From Himantopus leucocephalus (taxonomy: Eukaryota > Chordata > Aves > Charadriiformes > Recurvirostridae), in NCBI GenBank assembly GCA_003993805.1, contig RSEF01000005.1, positions 34,627,474 through 34,691,473 on the forward strand: 64,000 bases of DNA, read 5' to 3'. The translations under genes were made by a program, and so were the position numbers. Under the pieces are notes generated by a model that was not told the DNA's origin, searched no databases, and saw only the letters and a list, made by a program, of their open reading frames with translations. Shown here one piece after another: positions 13,600 through 25,706 of this stretch; the stretch's first letter is position 1, and every line of letters begins with the position of its first letter.

Positions 13600-15290
13600 A
13601 ATTAGCCCAAGACGGGGATCGCACGCCACGATTAGATTTTTGGTCTGCGGAAGCTGACCCCGAGGGCACAGGTGGACATTCTGTGCTCGCAAGGCCACCG
13701 CGGAGGCCCTCAGCGAGGCCGCCGGGAGGTCTGCTCTCCTCGTCGGCCCTGCTCCCCCCCGCTCCGGCCCCTCGACACGGGCTGCTGGGGGACACTCCGG
13801 CGACTCGGAAGCGGTCCCCTTCATCAGCCCCCGAAAGGGACGAGGCGAGGGGCTGAGGGAGCGCCGCTCTCTCGCCCACCGCCCCGCAAGCGGCCGGCGG
13901 GGTCACTCGCCGCCGGGCGAGTACCTGGCGCCACCCGCTTCGCCCAGCAGCTTCCCGGGGCGTCTGGGAGCGCCCGCGCCAGGCTCCGGCTCCCACAGCC
14001 GCGATTACGACTGGCCCGCGGCGACTTTTGAAGGCCCGCGGCATTTCGTCCCCTCACCGCCAGCCCTCCCGGCCTCCCTCCCCCGGGCCGCGGTGAAACC
14101 GGGCCGCGACGACGCCCCGCTGCCCCTTCAGCAGCCACCCGAGGGGAAGCGGGCGGACCGGCCACCTCACTCGCTCGCTCCCATTCCCTACACAGCAGTC
14201 GCTTAGATCAGGTCCCTTGCTGTTCGCGGTAGACAAGGAGGAAACGGGCGGGGTGGGAGGCGGAGGTGGCAGGGCAGCTGGGGCGAGCCCGCTGCGGCGC
14301 CTGTCTCACACGGCAGCCGCGGCAGCGGGCGGGCGGCCCGCCCGGGCCTACCAGCGCGGCCGCCCTGCCCTGCATAGGCGTCCCCCGCGCTGCCTCCGCC
14401 GCCGCGCCCTCCCCTCCCTGCCGCCCTCATGCAGGCTGCGCCCGGGCTCCGCCGCCTCGGCCGGCTCGCAGGGTCGCGGCGGAGGCAGCGTGCCTCTACC
14501 CGGGCACGGAGAGGCGGCGGCCCGCCGCGCCTCCCCCTTGCTCAGGCAGTCTCCCGGCCTGCCCCGGGAGGAGGGTCTGCTGAGGGGAGGCGGCCAAACG
14601 GTAGCGGTAGCAACGGAGCAGGCGGCGGCGTGCGCGGCCCAGGGTGGCCGGGACGGCCGCGCTCTTTCCCCGCTGCGTTTCGCAGCTGTCACACAGCTCC
14701 CCGGTAGCGTTACCGCCCGCTTCCTCCCCCCACCCCCCCCCGCTCCCGCCCCGGGCCCGTGAGCAACATGAGAGTAGTGGCTTTAATCAGGTAACGGGCT
14801 GAGGGAGCGCCCATGCGGGCGAGCGAGGGGGGTCTGGCAGGCGGCGGGAGGGCGCGGGGAGAGGCCGAGCCCGCCCGGGAGCAGCCGGGGGGGTTCGCGC
14901 TCCACCCAGCGCCGCCTGCGAGACCCTCCTGCCCCGGCTCTTCCCGCCCGTGCGTTTCCTGCCGCTCCCCCCTTCCCTGCGCCGAGCGATAGGGCTCCGG
15001 CGGCTGCCGGCGCTGCGCCTGCTGCCCGGGGGCGGGCGGCGTTTGAGTGCCGGGGCCAGGCGGGCCGCTTCCCTGCTGCAGATTTCCCATCAGCTTTCGC
15101 CTTAGTCCCGGGACGCTGAAGAACTACCAGTGTCTGGTTTAAAAAAAAAAAAATAAGAAAAGCCACCCCAAAATTATTCGCCGCCCGGCGCGGAGGGGCC
15201 GCGGGGCCTGTGCAGGGTGTCCCGCGGGGGAGGGGGAGCGCCGCGCCTTCCCGCTGCCTTTCCGCGGGGGCTTTTACCTTTTTCCCAAGT
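13600..15290 (+). promoter_or_regulatory. DPH6: CpG-island promoter of DPH6
   Basis: GC content and CpG density rise sharply from about 13.5 kb, peak over 13.7-15.1 kb and fall after 15.28 kb, against AT-rich flanks. The island contains the DPH6 start codon. GC-box (Sp1-type) motifs are visible at 14151-14156, 14246-14253 and 14327-14336, and on the opposite strand at 14713-14718 and 14746-14752, the last about 16 bp before the ATG. No clear TATA box was seen. This fits a broad housekeeping promoter. CpG-island promoters often fire in both directions, so an upstream antisense transcript is possible, but no exon of one can be shown here. Long open frames inside the island are a by-product of high GC. 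Confidence 0.85.
14768..14790 (+). CDS. DPH6: DPH6 coding exon 1 (start codon, residues 1-7 plus part of Ser8)
   Basis: The 23-nt coding part encodes MRVVALI and ends with the first two bases of the codon for Ser8. It is followed at once by a GTAACG donor at 14791. The start codon has A at position -3, a good Kozak context. This ATG is chosen because the residues match the N-terminus of DPH6, where a short beta strand leads straight into the PP-loop. The exon is inside the CpG island. The 5' UTR must extend upstream, but the transcription start cannot be fixed from sequence. The exon is far too short to be found by ORF length; it is identified by homology and by phase 2 agreeing with exon 2. 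Confidence 0.93.
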
Positions 15291-15308
15291 ATCTTGATCT
15301 CCCTTGGG

Positions 15309-15348
15309 ATAATTTTTTTTTTTTTTTTTTTTTNTTTTTTTTTTTTTT
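15309..15348. repeat. Poly-T tract with assembly N
   Basis: The run is nearly pure T, with the N at 15334. Its true length is not reliable in the assembly. Confidence 0.9.
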
Positions 15349-15483
15349 CTCTGAACTCTCGACGGTAGATTCTTCTAGCGCGTCTTTTGGGAGAGATCTC
15401 ATTTTTCTTGATTTTAAAAAAGATGAAACTCACATACTTGAATAGTTGCAGTTGGTCTGCTGTCAGGGGCCGCTGTGTTTGCC

Positions 15484-15513
15484 GCCCCCCCCCCCCCCCC
15501 CCCCCCNCCCCCC
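15484..15513. repeat. Poly-C tract with assembly N (G run on the - strand)
   Basis: About 28 consecutive C are interrupted only by an N at 15507, about 0.7 kb into intron 1. The - strand would be a continuous G run able to form G-quadruplex structures, which may explain the failed read-through. Confidence 0.9.
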
Positions 15514-18500
15514 TTTTTATCAGTTTCTGCAGTTCTAGTACTATAAATGGCTTTTTTGTATTTTTTTAGAAAGAGATTAACATTTAATGTTAACATTAAC
15601 AAGGACAGGTGTGTTTTCTTGAGAAATAATAGTTAATTAAAAAACATGCAAGCTAGGAAACCTCTAAAGGGAAAAGGATTGTGTGAATATGAGCAGTGTG
15701 TTTTTATTTTTGGGTGCAGTAACTATGTAATGAGGTCTTAACGTTTAATGTATTAAATTCTCTCAGGCAACGTCTCATATCAGGCCTTGTTGAAATCAGG
15801 GTTTGGCCACAACAATTTCAAATCATTCCAAACATCATCCAAAGAGGAAAAAATACGACAAATGTTACCTACGTTTTCCAAGATTTGCTTAAATACAGAG
15901 CAGGAAAAACAGCTTCTATGCTTTCTCTTGTTTTATAGATAAGATTTTGTCTTCCAGGCTTATTTATTTTGATATTCTCTAAGTAGAGGAATATGTTAAA
16001 AGGCAGGATGAAATAAAATCCTAAAACCAGGTTTCTGACACAATTGCTATTTTAATGGGCAATTTTACAAGGATGGATTTAGTTTCAGTAATAGTTTTAA
16101 GAAGAGTTTTAAAGAGACATCAAAGTGTCTGAAATCTTTGTAACAGAGCTAGCCTCAAAGATCAGAGGGAAAAAAAAGTATTTGAAAAGTGCTTCTTACT
16201 TTTGAAAAGGTCAGGATTATATATAAAACTACTTCAACCTGTTTCTTTTTCTTCTAAAATGTTGGCCACACTTAAAGTTGATAGTCTTGCTTTAAGGTGG
16301 TATTTATGGGGTAAACCCTGTATTGTGTTTTGTGCTAAATCATAGACATTTTAAAGCCAGTCTTCTACCTGAAATATGATGTTTTTCAACTCTTTAATTC
16401 TTCTAGAATTTTCTTGCTGTAAATAGTTACATTTGTCAATAGAAAAGAATTTTGCTCAGAAGTCTGTGACAGACCTGTATCTTTATGGTTACCGTGTATT
16501 TTTTTCTGGTATTTTGTTTGTTTATAAGCCTACCTATTAACATAGTAGCAACATTGTCAAAACTAACCCTGACTGCGGCCTGACTTTGTGCAGTTTTCTA
16601 CAAAAAGGCCTTGTGTTTTTTTCTGTGATGAGAATTGAGAGCAGTCCCCAGGCTACCTCAGTACCTGCCTTCATCTCTCTTCTTAAAGCTTTTTTTTCTT
16701 TTTCTTTTTTTTTTTGTCACAATCTATTAGACAACAGTCAGGCTGGGACTGTGCTGAGTCTACCTTCCTCCCACAGCATGGCCTGTCTGGCTTCATTGAG
16801 TCTTAACTGTCATGTGTTTCACCGCTAGAGTAGAAGGCCTTGTAGGTAGGCACCATTTCGTTTTGTTTCTTGGTATGGTTATTTTTTAGGGCCATGGTAA
16901 CAGTAATACAGAAAATAAATAGCAGTGTAGTAGCATGTGATCCAGTGAGCACTCTACCAATTTTAGTCAAGTAATTGGTGGTCAAATGTGGGAAATCTGA
17001 ATGTTGCCTCATCTTAACATTTCTTTTATATATATAAAAATTAATTTAAAAGATTAATAGATTTATTCTAGTGTCCTTTTACTTTTTGATTTTAAAAATT
17101 AATATTGAAATGCTGTAAACAGCGTAGGCAATTATGTCCTGTCACATAATTATTTTTCTAAGTTGTGTTTGGAGTTGAAATCAGAACTAGTGGGAGGCTT
17201 TTATTTTTTTGAATGAAGTCATTCAGAAAGAAAAAAGCCTTTGTCTCATTATGATTCTGTTAAGCCTGAAATTTCACATTATGAAGTGAATACTGTCTAC
17301 ATTTTCAAGCTATCAAGCATGGTATTCAGAATTAATGAATGTGATTTTTTAAATTTTTTTTTTGTCCATATGGAGCTTAGAAGAATGTTGTAGGTATGCA
17401 TGATAATAATGTCAGGTAAAGATGGAACCTCGAATTTAGGAATCTATTTATTACCATATTTATATTTACTTTTATAGCACTGAAACATAAGCAACTGCTT
17501 TACAAAAATCTGTTAAGTACGAAAGGATGCCATGTTACTTATACTATTTCTACTTTAGATTTGAGTTATACAACAAATTAAGGTCAGCATACAGAATTTT
17601 AGCATGGATAAAAGCAGAAATTGAGGGGAATAGCTGTATGGTTACATTCCTGTAACACACTTTCAAGCTCTTGCATAGAGAACTAGATAAAAGTGGGAAC
17701 TTTACGCTGGAAATGCTGAAGTGTGTTAGTAATACTGTGGTCAAAAGGCAACCGATGGTCTGTTTTAGCAAGGACTGCTTGTACTATCTGTTCTCCTGTC
17801 CACGTCTCAGTGACTCTAAGGCAAGACCCAGTTTTACCAACCTGGTCTAGGTCTCTGTTTCATTTCCTGCCCTGGACTGGTTTTTGTGCCTTGGCATTTA
17901 AAGAGGCTGCACAGAATCTCCACCTGCAGTTGTAGTTTGAAGGTTGTGAGTCTGAACGTGGTTTTTGCAAGCAGTGTGTATTCTAGAGCGCTCTTAGTTT
18001 TATTGTTAGACTATTTCTTTTGATAGTGATTATAATCCATGAAAAATACTGTATTTCAGTTGCACCAGGAGAAGAGGATTCTGTCCTCACTGATAGTGGA
18101 AAAGGTTCTAGTAGATCTTGAATGAATGTCAAAATGAATTGTATTCCCTGTGTTAGAGTGTCATCTCTTGGCCTCAGAGAAGAATATTGTTCTGTTCGTT
18201 TTTCTGGTGTTTTTTTGTTTTTTTTTTTTTAGTCAGCAGTAATTATTTTTATTTGCAGTTACATGTAGTGAAAAAATTGTATGTTCAATGCAGTGTCAGC
18301 TGAACCTACTGCCTGTAATAATTACGGCTTTTGAGAATGGGAAGTACGTTTAAAATGTTGAAACTTTAGGCAAAGTATCCCATGAATGATTAATGTTATT
18401 CCTAACATGACAGTCTTCATTTAAAAAGGTTGCTAATGCTGGCAACCCTCTGGAGCAGATACTGGTTTTTAAATCCACGTTACCTAGTAATGAGTACAGA

Positions 18501-18831
18501 GTAATTCGTCTCTGAAGTAGGAGACAGTCCTTGTTGTGAAGGGGTTCCAGTGTAAGTGGATGTTCTTCATGGACCCTCTCAGATTAGTAGTAAGATACAG
18601 AACTGGATATGTGCTTTATGAATACTGTATGTAGGCACTATACATATATCGCAAGCGTTGTATGGTGAAATCATCCTTTTCCTACTGCTAATATTTTTGC
18701 AACCTTTTTTTAATTTCAAAACTTTATGACCAGCTCTGACGATATTAATTTTTAAGTAGTTAGGCAAAAGCCATAAGGGGCTAAAACTTTTATCAGTACT
18801 TTTAATTGCCACTATTTTCTTTTTCTTACAG

Positions 18832-18926
18832 TGGTGGGAAGGACAGCTGTTATAATTTGATGCAGTGTGTTGCTGCTGGGCATCAAGTTGTTGCTCTAGC
18901 CAATTTAAGACCTGCTGAAAACACAG
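18832..18926 (+). CDS. DPH6: DPH6 coding exon 2 (PP-loop ATP-binding motif)
   Basis: The acceptor is a pyrimidine-rich tract ending TTTTTCTTACAG at 18831, and the donor is GTATGA at 18927. The first base completes Ser8. The exon then encodes GGKDSCYNLMQCVAAGHQ and on through LANLRPAENT, residues 8 to 39, plus the first base of codon 40. SGGKDS is the PP-loop of the adenine nucleotide alpha-hydrolase-like fold. In this family it binds ATP phosphates to activate the diphthine carboxylate for amidation. All key residues (Ser, Gly-Gly, Lys, Asp, Ser) are intact. The upstream ATG at 18806, open into this exon, lies in the intron and is not a start. Reading into the intron gives unrelated sequence. 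Confidence 0.97.
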
Positions 18927-21293
18927 GTATGAAAGCCACGTTTCTTACAGGAGATTTTATATTTTTTTTTAAATTAGAAACAATGGAGGCACAGCTGTGC
19001 CTGAATTAAGTTCCTTTATGTGTTTTATATAGTTTTGCATATTGAAGGGCAATCTAGATGCCTTAAAAGAGGCAGAAAAAAGAAAATGCTATGGAGACAT
19101 ATTAAATATATTTTTCCTCGAAGAGGAAAAAACCGCAAGAAGATGAAGATCATTAAAAGAAAAGCTTACGCAGTTTGAAAAAAGGAGAATATGAATATTC
19201 CTGGTGGTAGACAAAGGGATTGTGTGAGTTCAGTAGCACAAATATTAAAAGGTGGTAGAGGATACTATTAAACAAAACAAACACTGTATTTCTCGAACAG
19301 CTTTAAACTGTCATAAACCATTCCAGCTGCCAAACATATGCAGTTTAGCGGCTGATTATTCATTTTTAGCCTTGTATGTCTTCCTCCGTTATTCTAGCCC
19401 AACATTTGTGAACTGGATTGAGGTACTGATCTGGATTGGAATTGACCTTGATGCACTTCTTTTTCCTGCCTTTTTCCTTCCTTTTAGCTTGGATCAGTTT
19501 TCTGATCAGTTCCTAACAGGCTGCATCTAGACTTATTTCTATGAAAGAGAACAGGACAAACTCAGGTAGTCTAAGTCAGTGGTGAAGTGAGAGGGTGAGC
19601 TGAATACTTCTGTGTTGGACTAGAGCAAAAATTGAACTTGAACTGAGACTTGAAAAGGAAGTGAGTTGTTTCCCAGTTGGTAGGGGAGAATGTTAAAGTA
19701 TGTTAATATAGGTTAACTGTTCAACATATTTTAAACGAACTGTATGCTAGGAAGATACACAGAAAGTGAAGGAAAAAGGGAGCTGCCATCACAAATGAGT
19801 CACGGACGGAACTGGCAAATGCTAGAGAATACAGGAACAATTTATTTTCTGGGTAGCTAGCACATAATCATCTCTAATCTTGTTGAAATATGTTGTCTTT
19901 AAACTAATTTATCCACATCAGAAATGTAGAATATTGTCATTAAAATCATAAAATGCTCTCTTTAAGTGTGTAGCTGGAAATTCTGTGGAAAGTTAATTGA
20001 GTTGCTTCAGGCAATAGCGGATGCTATGCCTTTCATTTTATTTTATCTTGTACCACTGTTGCCTGGAGAGTCTCAATTAATAAAAAAACTGTGTATTCTG
20101 AACTGAGTATGAGTTTAAAGACCTTGTCATATTCATGTATGTTGAAAAACACTGAGTTTTCTTTTAAATCAGCTCTTCTGGTCTAGGTTGGTTAGTTGTG
20201 ATTATGGCTTTGGATTTGCCTGTTTTGAGCAAAAGCGTCTCTGTTGTATGGTTTCAAATGTGACATGACCAAATTGTTACATCACAAATTAGTTATCTTG
20301 ATCAATGTTACAGACCTTTCTCTTTGCAAGATGTGCTACATAGGTATACAGCAGAGATGCTTGATGTGTCTGTGTAAATTAAGCGAAGTTCCAGTATTAC
20401 AAATTAGCATTAAAATAGCGAACTGTGTTAGCTTTTAATGAATAAACTGGAGATCTCACCAATAATGATGTATTGCTTTATCAATCTGTTTGAAAAATGA
20501 TCTGAAAGATTTTATAAGTGAACAGTTGATCGTATAACTTGAGATTTAATTCTAATTCATGATGTGTGCATTTTAGCAGGTTTTTTCCTATGTTCTAGCT
20601 ACAAACTACTTGTAAGAAAATTCAGTTAAATGTTTTTCCTGGTTAAGGAAGTAGCAGCAAAGAGTTGATTTCATTTCGAGCTTAATTTTTAAAAGGAGTG
20701 AAGGTAGAAAGGGCCTGGATATTATAACAGATTTCCTTTTCTTTTTTTTATATTAAGCAATGTCAAAACATTATAGTGGTCTGCTTTTATTCTACTTAAG
20801 CAGAAATAATATCCTCTTCTTTCTTGATGACCATGAAAACAACTTTAACAGTAAAGTTTTGGAAAATTTTGACAACCTGTTACTTATTCTCAGTGTTGCA
20901 GTGCATTACAAATTTCTTGTTCTGAGTATGTTGAAATGCATCTGGGTTTGTGCCTCTGAACTGTGTTCCTATTAAAATTACCGTATAAATAGGAGCAGAA
21001 TTGGACTGTTACGAGATTTTTGGATAAAGCAGGGAGGAATACTAAAGAAGAAATAGACACCACAGTTTCCAAACAGGCAGCATGTTTGTGACAGATGTCT
21101 TCCTCCCCATACGTCTGTTGGGTGGAGAAATACTTTTTTTTTCTTTCCATGTTTATAGAGGTATTGTCACCAAACATCTGTTTGTGAACCAAAAAATACT
21201 AACAATTAGATTTTCTTTGTGCTTTGCAGTATTGTTATTATCTGTAATTGTTGAAATAATGTACCTAATATGATTGTTTCTTAATTGTGGCAG
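18927..21293 (+). other. DPH6: DPH6 intron 2 (about 2.4 kb)
   Basis: AT-rich intronic sequence with consistent GTATGA and GGCAG ends. Open frames inside it are short and unrelated to known proteins. No repeat family was recognised. Confidence 0.85.
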
Positions 21294-21487
21294 GGCAGAC
21301 TGATGAATTGGACAGCTATATGTATCAGACAGTAGGACACCATGCCATTGACCTATATGCTGATGCATTGGATTTGCCGCTATATCGTAGTTTCATAAAG
21401 GGTACCAGTGTAAATACTGGAAAAGTGTATACTGCATGTCAAGAAGATGAGGTTGAAGACCTTTACCACCTCATGAAACTTGTTAAG
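21294..21487 (+). CDS. DPH6: DPH6 coding exon 3 (residues 40-104)
   Basis: The acceptor is TTGTGGCAG ending at 21293 and the donor is GTATGC at 21488. The 194-nt exon enters in phase 1 and ends on a codon boundary after Lys104. It encodes GQTDELDSYMYQTVGHHAID, then LYADALDLPLY, a more variable stretch, VYTACQEDEVEDLY and LMKLVK. The DELDSYMYQTVGH block is nearly invariant in vertebrate DPH6. The first residues after the exon 2 junction (TGQT) differ from human (QVGS) with the same length, so this looks like a tolerant surface loop. Exon 4 follows directly in the protein; human DPH6 also runs straight from LVK into the next acidic residues, so no exon is missing from the 42-kb intron. Confidence 0.97.
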
Positions 21488-22184
21488 GTATGCTGAATGA
21501 AAAGAGTTAAATAATTGGGGGCAATTATATTGCTTAACTCATTTATGAATTTAAGTAAATTATCCACTTAGGCATTTAAGGAAAGCTTTGAGAAAAAAAT
21601 TGAACACTTCTACAAGTTCTATTTCTATTCCTTTGTTCTTCCTGGCATTGTAAATATAGAGCGCAACTTTATTCCTTTCTCCCCAATGTATATCAGACTT
21701 ATTAATCCCCATTTCAAGCCAAAACCTTGTTCCTATTTAATAAAAACACCCATATCACATGATCGGCATATACTACAAAAAACATAATTGTGAAAATTAT
21801 CTATAAATAAAATGTTTATGTAGTTTCATATTTGAAATAATGCATTGCTTGATTACTGGAATGAGATATCTTTTGGGGTTTGTGCATTTATCAGTGTATG
21901 AAAACTAATGTCTAGACATTTCTATTTGTGTACACTTATGATCTGTAAACCAGAATCTGTTACTTGTATGTTGCAGATCACTCACAAAGTATTACAGAAT
22001 ATTTCATTGATAGTTTTTTGATTCTGGTAGCCCTGTAACTAAACTAATATATCACATAATAGCAATAACATATATCAATTCTTTTTAGCTATAAAACCAA
22101 TTAAAGGGAGATAATGAGTGTATTTCCTAAAACACTTTAAATTTATTCTCTGTACTTTTCCACAATATTTCGTGTAGTACCTTA

Positions 22185-22270
22185 TTTTCCACTGGAATTA
22201 AATCAGATCTCATTGCAATAAATAGAAGACCTCCCATTGACTCCAGAGGTTTTACACAAAGTTTGAGTGA
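22185..22270. repeat. Possible old L3/CR1-type 3' remnant
   Basis: The segment contains ATCTCATTGCAATAAATAGA and CTCCCATTGACTCCAGAGG, which resemble the 'cattgaagtcaatgg ... cccattgacttcaatggg' part of ancient L3-type LINE ends shared by amniotes. The match is short and imperfect. Confidence 0.3.
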
Positions 22271-22741
22271 ACATGCTATGTCTATTTCAGTTAATTGAGT
22301 TGATGACTGCAGTGCACAGTACTAAAACAATACAATGTTTAGAAAATCGTATTAATTGCTATTTTAAAAAAGGTAAATGCATGTTTAATTTTATTGATCG
22401 AACTGATGGACTATTTTCTGAAAATTCAGCTAATGATATTTGTAGTCTTCAATTCAGGTATTGAACATTTTCTGGCCCCCTTTCCTCCATTGAAATTAGA
22501 ATTGAGATTCATGAACCTAAAAGCTTCAGGTCTATTCTTTGTTCGGTTTAAAAAAAGAAGTAATTTGCAGGTAAGACCTAAGAATGTGGATTGAGTGCAG
22601 AGTGCTTCCTGAACCATGTTGGAGTCGAATTTACATCTTCTAAAGATTTTGGCAGGGAAATCATGTTCCTCTAAAGTAAAATCAAGATCACACACCTGTG
22701 TTGGAGTGTGAGACTACAAAACAGAACAGTGCATGTAGGCT

Positions 22742-22997
22742 GTATGGCCTCAAGTTGTGCCAGTGAGGTTTAGTTTGGATATTAGGAAAAATTTCTTCAC
22801 AGAGTGGGTTGTCAAGCATTGGAACACGCTGCCCAGAGAAGTGGTTGAGTCACCATCCCTGGAGGTATTTAAAAGACATGTGGATGTGGTGCCTGGGGAC
22901 ATAGATTAGTGGTGGACTTGGCAGTGTTGGGTTTACAGTTGAACTCGATGATCTTAAAAGTCTTTTCCAACCTAAACGATTCTGTGATTCTATGATT
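22742..22997 (+). mobile_element. CR1 LINE, 3'-terminal fragment
   Basis: The sequence follows the well-known 3' end of avian CR1: GGCCTCAAGTTGTGCCAGTG, TTGGATATTAGGAAAAATTT, AACACGCTGCCCAGAGAAGT, GAGTCACCATCCCTGGAGGT, GGTGGACTTGGCAGTGTTGG, and CTCGATGATCTTAAAAGTC. It ends in the typical GATTCTGTGATTCTATGATT octamer-like tail. It is heavily 5'-truncated, as most CR1 copies are, and carries no coding capacity. Inserted in DPH6 intron 3 in the sense orientation. Confidence 0.95.
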
Positions 22998-25685
22998 AAG
23001 CTCTAGAGTGCTTCACAGAGGTTTTAAATGGAATGTGCATATCATGCAGAACATGAATTAAAAGAAATACGGTACAGCAGTTTTATATTGGTTTTGAACC
23101 ATGACAGTATTAGAAATTAGAATGACTAGTATATGCTGTCTCTTAAAGCTGCATACTAACAGCTTTCTGCTGCTGGGTAAGATAATAAATTACTGATCAA
23201 TTTAATTAAAAATGGGCAGATTAGTGGCAATTAAGATGATACTTCCTTTTCGATTCTTGCTGTCTTTGGAGAAATGGATGCCTGACATAAATTAATGCTA
23301 ATGTTAAATCTTGACAACTTCTGCTTTGGAAGTTTGTACATGATAATTATAACTATAGATGAAAGAGATGTTATCAAGTTGTCTGTAACTAAATAACTAT
23401 TTCTTTCCTGTAGAGAAATATTAATTCCACTATATGATATTTTAAAGATGTAAATATTAACAATATACTGCCTTTATGTTAGACTTCGGATAACCATGTC
23501 TTTACAATCAAACCTATCTATGAAATTCTGGTACAAAAGTTTCAGAAGTCTTGCATATTCTGATGAATAATTGCAAAATTATCAGGGGGACGTAAACTAC
23601 AGCAGCTGTAAGTCTTTGGTTTTTTAGTTTTAAGAAAAATACGTGAAAATTTTTCTTTTGTGTGTTAACAGTAACTTTGAAAGCTTTCTATTTTTATTTT
23701 TTCACTTTTTTTTATAACTGCAGTTTTGTAGCTTTACTATGTAAGCCTTAATCACTGAGGATTTTGCTTTAGTTTTGGTGGGTTTTTTTTCTCCAGATGT
23801 TGATAGTTTTAAACAGAGAGCTCATTTTGCATTCTGTTGAAGGGAGGGGAGGAATTCTGCAGAAGCCTTGTCAAGACGCATCCTTGAGTGGACGTAATTT
23901 CAAAACACTGGTCAAACTAACATAGCTCTGTTTTTCTGTCTAATGGTTTGGGCCCAAGCAGACAGGAAAGGTGTGTCTAGATCAAAATCACATAGTGTGC
24001 CTTACTTTCCGTTTGTAAAGAACGCTTGTATTGCAAGTACTTTAGTAAAAAATTAAAACAAAACGCATTTGGAAAAACTAGTATGTATTTGAAAGTATTT
24101 GGTGTTTTTAAAAACAATGTTATGAGAACAAAATAACATTAAAAGTTCCCCTGCAGTGCTGGGAAACCCAGGACAACAGTCCTGTTCTAGTACATGGGAT
24201 TCAGAAAGTGATATTGACTGCCGATGACTGTAAACCTGCTAATTTTATTGTCACAAACATGGATAATGGATAGGTAGGAAGGAAATTTATATTTATTTTT
24301 TAATTACCTAATGCCCTGGTTTAGAGTCTGTATTCAATATGTATTGTGTATCAGAGTATTTATATGATGTCTAAAAGTATCTTACTATGCAGTCCTCACC
24401 TGATAGTAGAACATTTACTTTGTGAGACATGTAAATCCTGAACTCTAGGGAATAATTTGATATACTCTCCATGTTACTGAATAGGGATTACTGATACCCT
24501 TGTCCATGTTTGTCATTTTGTGTATTGGAGATTTTTCCAACAAAGCATGTAAACACTAGGGTTTCTTAGTTACCTGAATTATCCTTCAGGGTTTTATCAT
24601 GGTGCTGTCTTTGAAACCAGGAAATGTGTGGGAAGACTTGTGTTTCTTTCCCTTTAGTGGTTGGAAAGACTGGAGCATGGAGGTGTTTTTATGAAACTTT
24701 CTTACAACATACATCTCAATATAGGCATATTTAACTGCTTTCTCCCCTTTTCAACGTAATTGTGATCTTGTCCAAATAATACGTTGATGTTTTACGCAAG
24801 CACGTACAGAAGTAGTGTTAGATGGGTTGAATGTTGGATTGTTTTCTGTATCTCGTGGAACTACGGCTAAACTTTTGTTTAGGGCAGTGGTTGTAGCAGC
24901 TTCCAGACTATAAAAACCAATGCAAGGTAGTTTCTTTCAGTTCTGGGTTTCAGTAGACGGTTCTGTCCTCTTCCAAATTTCTTGACTTATTTCCTTTGCT
25001 CTGTATAGGCTTTGCCTTTGTTTAATAAGTTTCCACTGCTGGAGTAATTTGTAGAATTTTGAACTTGACAAAAACATTTTTTCTTCTAGCTGTTTTTTCA
25101 TCTTTTCCAGTAACATTTTTTATTATCTGAGTTTTTTGAAATTAGTATTTCAAAAATTGATTCTATTTATAGTTTCTTCGTAATATATTTCCCTGTGTTT
25201 ATTATAAAACATGCAAGTTGATTTTTCAATGCATTTTCATTTTTAACATATTATTTCTGTCAGTTCTTTTTGTGGGTTCAAAACCTGCAAGCTTACAAAA
25301 ACCCCGAAAATACACTTGAAAGAAATTAATATACTGGATCTCAGGACTGAAGGATTATTAATTATGATATCATTTATCATCAGCTGAAAAATAAGAATTG
25401 ATGTGGGATATATTGGATGTATGAAGCATTTGAATGATAATAGCCTTTGGTTGTGGCACTGTTTTGTTTTACCAGTAATAAAGAAATAAAGAAAATTTGT
25501 TTTCTAAAATATTGTCACATTTTGGAGCAGTGATCTTATAATTCAGTCAGTCACTAAGAATAACTAATATGTTTTTTAGTTACAGCAACACAGAGCTTAT
25601 TAATACAGTGAATTCTGTATTTAATAGTTATTTTTTAAGGTCAGATTCATGATTTTTGAAATGGACCCAGATTGACGTTTACTGG

Positions 25686-25706
25686 AGACAGGAAGTATTC
25701 CTGTCT
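25686..25706. repeat. Inverted repeat, 9-bp stem, 3-nt loop
   Basis: AGACAGGAA and TTCCTGTCT flank GTA, inside intron 3. No functional context is visible. Confidence 0.85.

Larger units (their letters stand above)
14791..18831 (+). other. DPH6: DPH6 intron 1 (about 4.0 kb)
   Basis: The first 0.5 kb is still CpG-island sequence. It is followed by a long T tract with an N at 15334 and a run of about 28 C with an N at 15507. The rest is ordinary AT-rich intron. No other exon, RNA gene or clear transposable element was recognised. Confidence 0.85.

Noticed and set aside
13505..15433. Many long overlapping open frames on both strands (up to 216 codons) within and beside the CpG island
   Set aside because: They are Pro/Arg/Ala/Gly-rich, overlap in several frames at once, and some cross homopolymers with Ns. 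High GC removes stop codons, so they are open by composition. Only the 23-nt DPH6 exon 1 is supported there.
18806..19009. 67-codon frame starting at 18806
   Set aside because: It contains true exon 2, but its ATG and first residues are intronic (before the acceptor at 18831) and its end reads through the GTATGA donor. The real start is the ATG at 14768.
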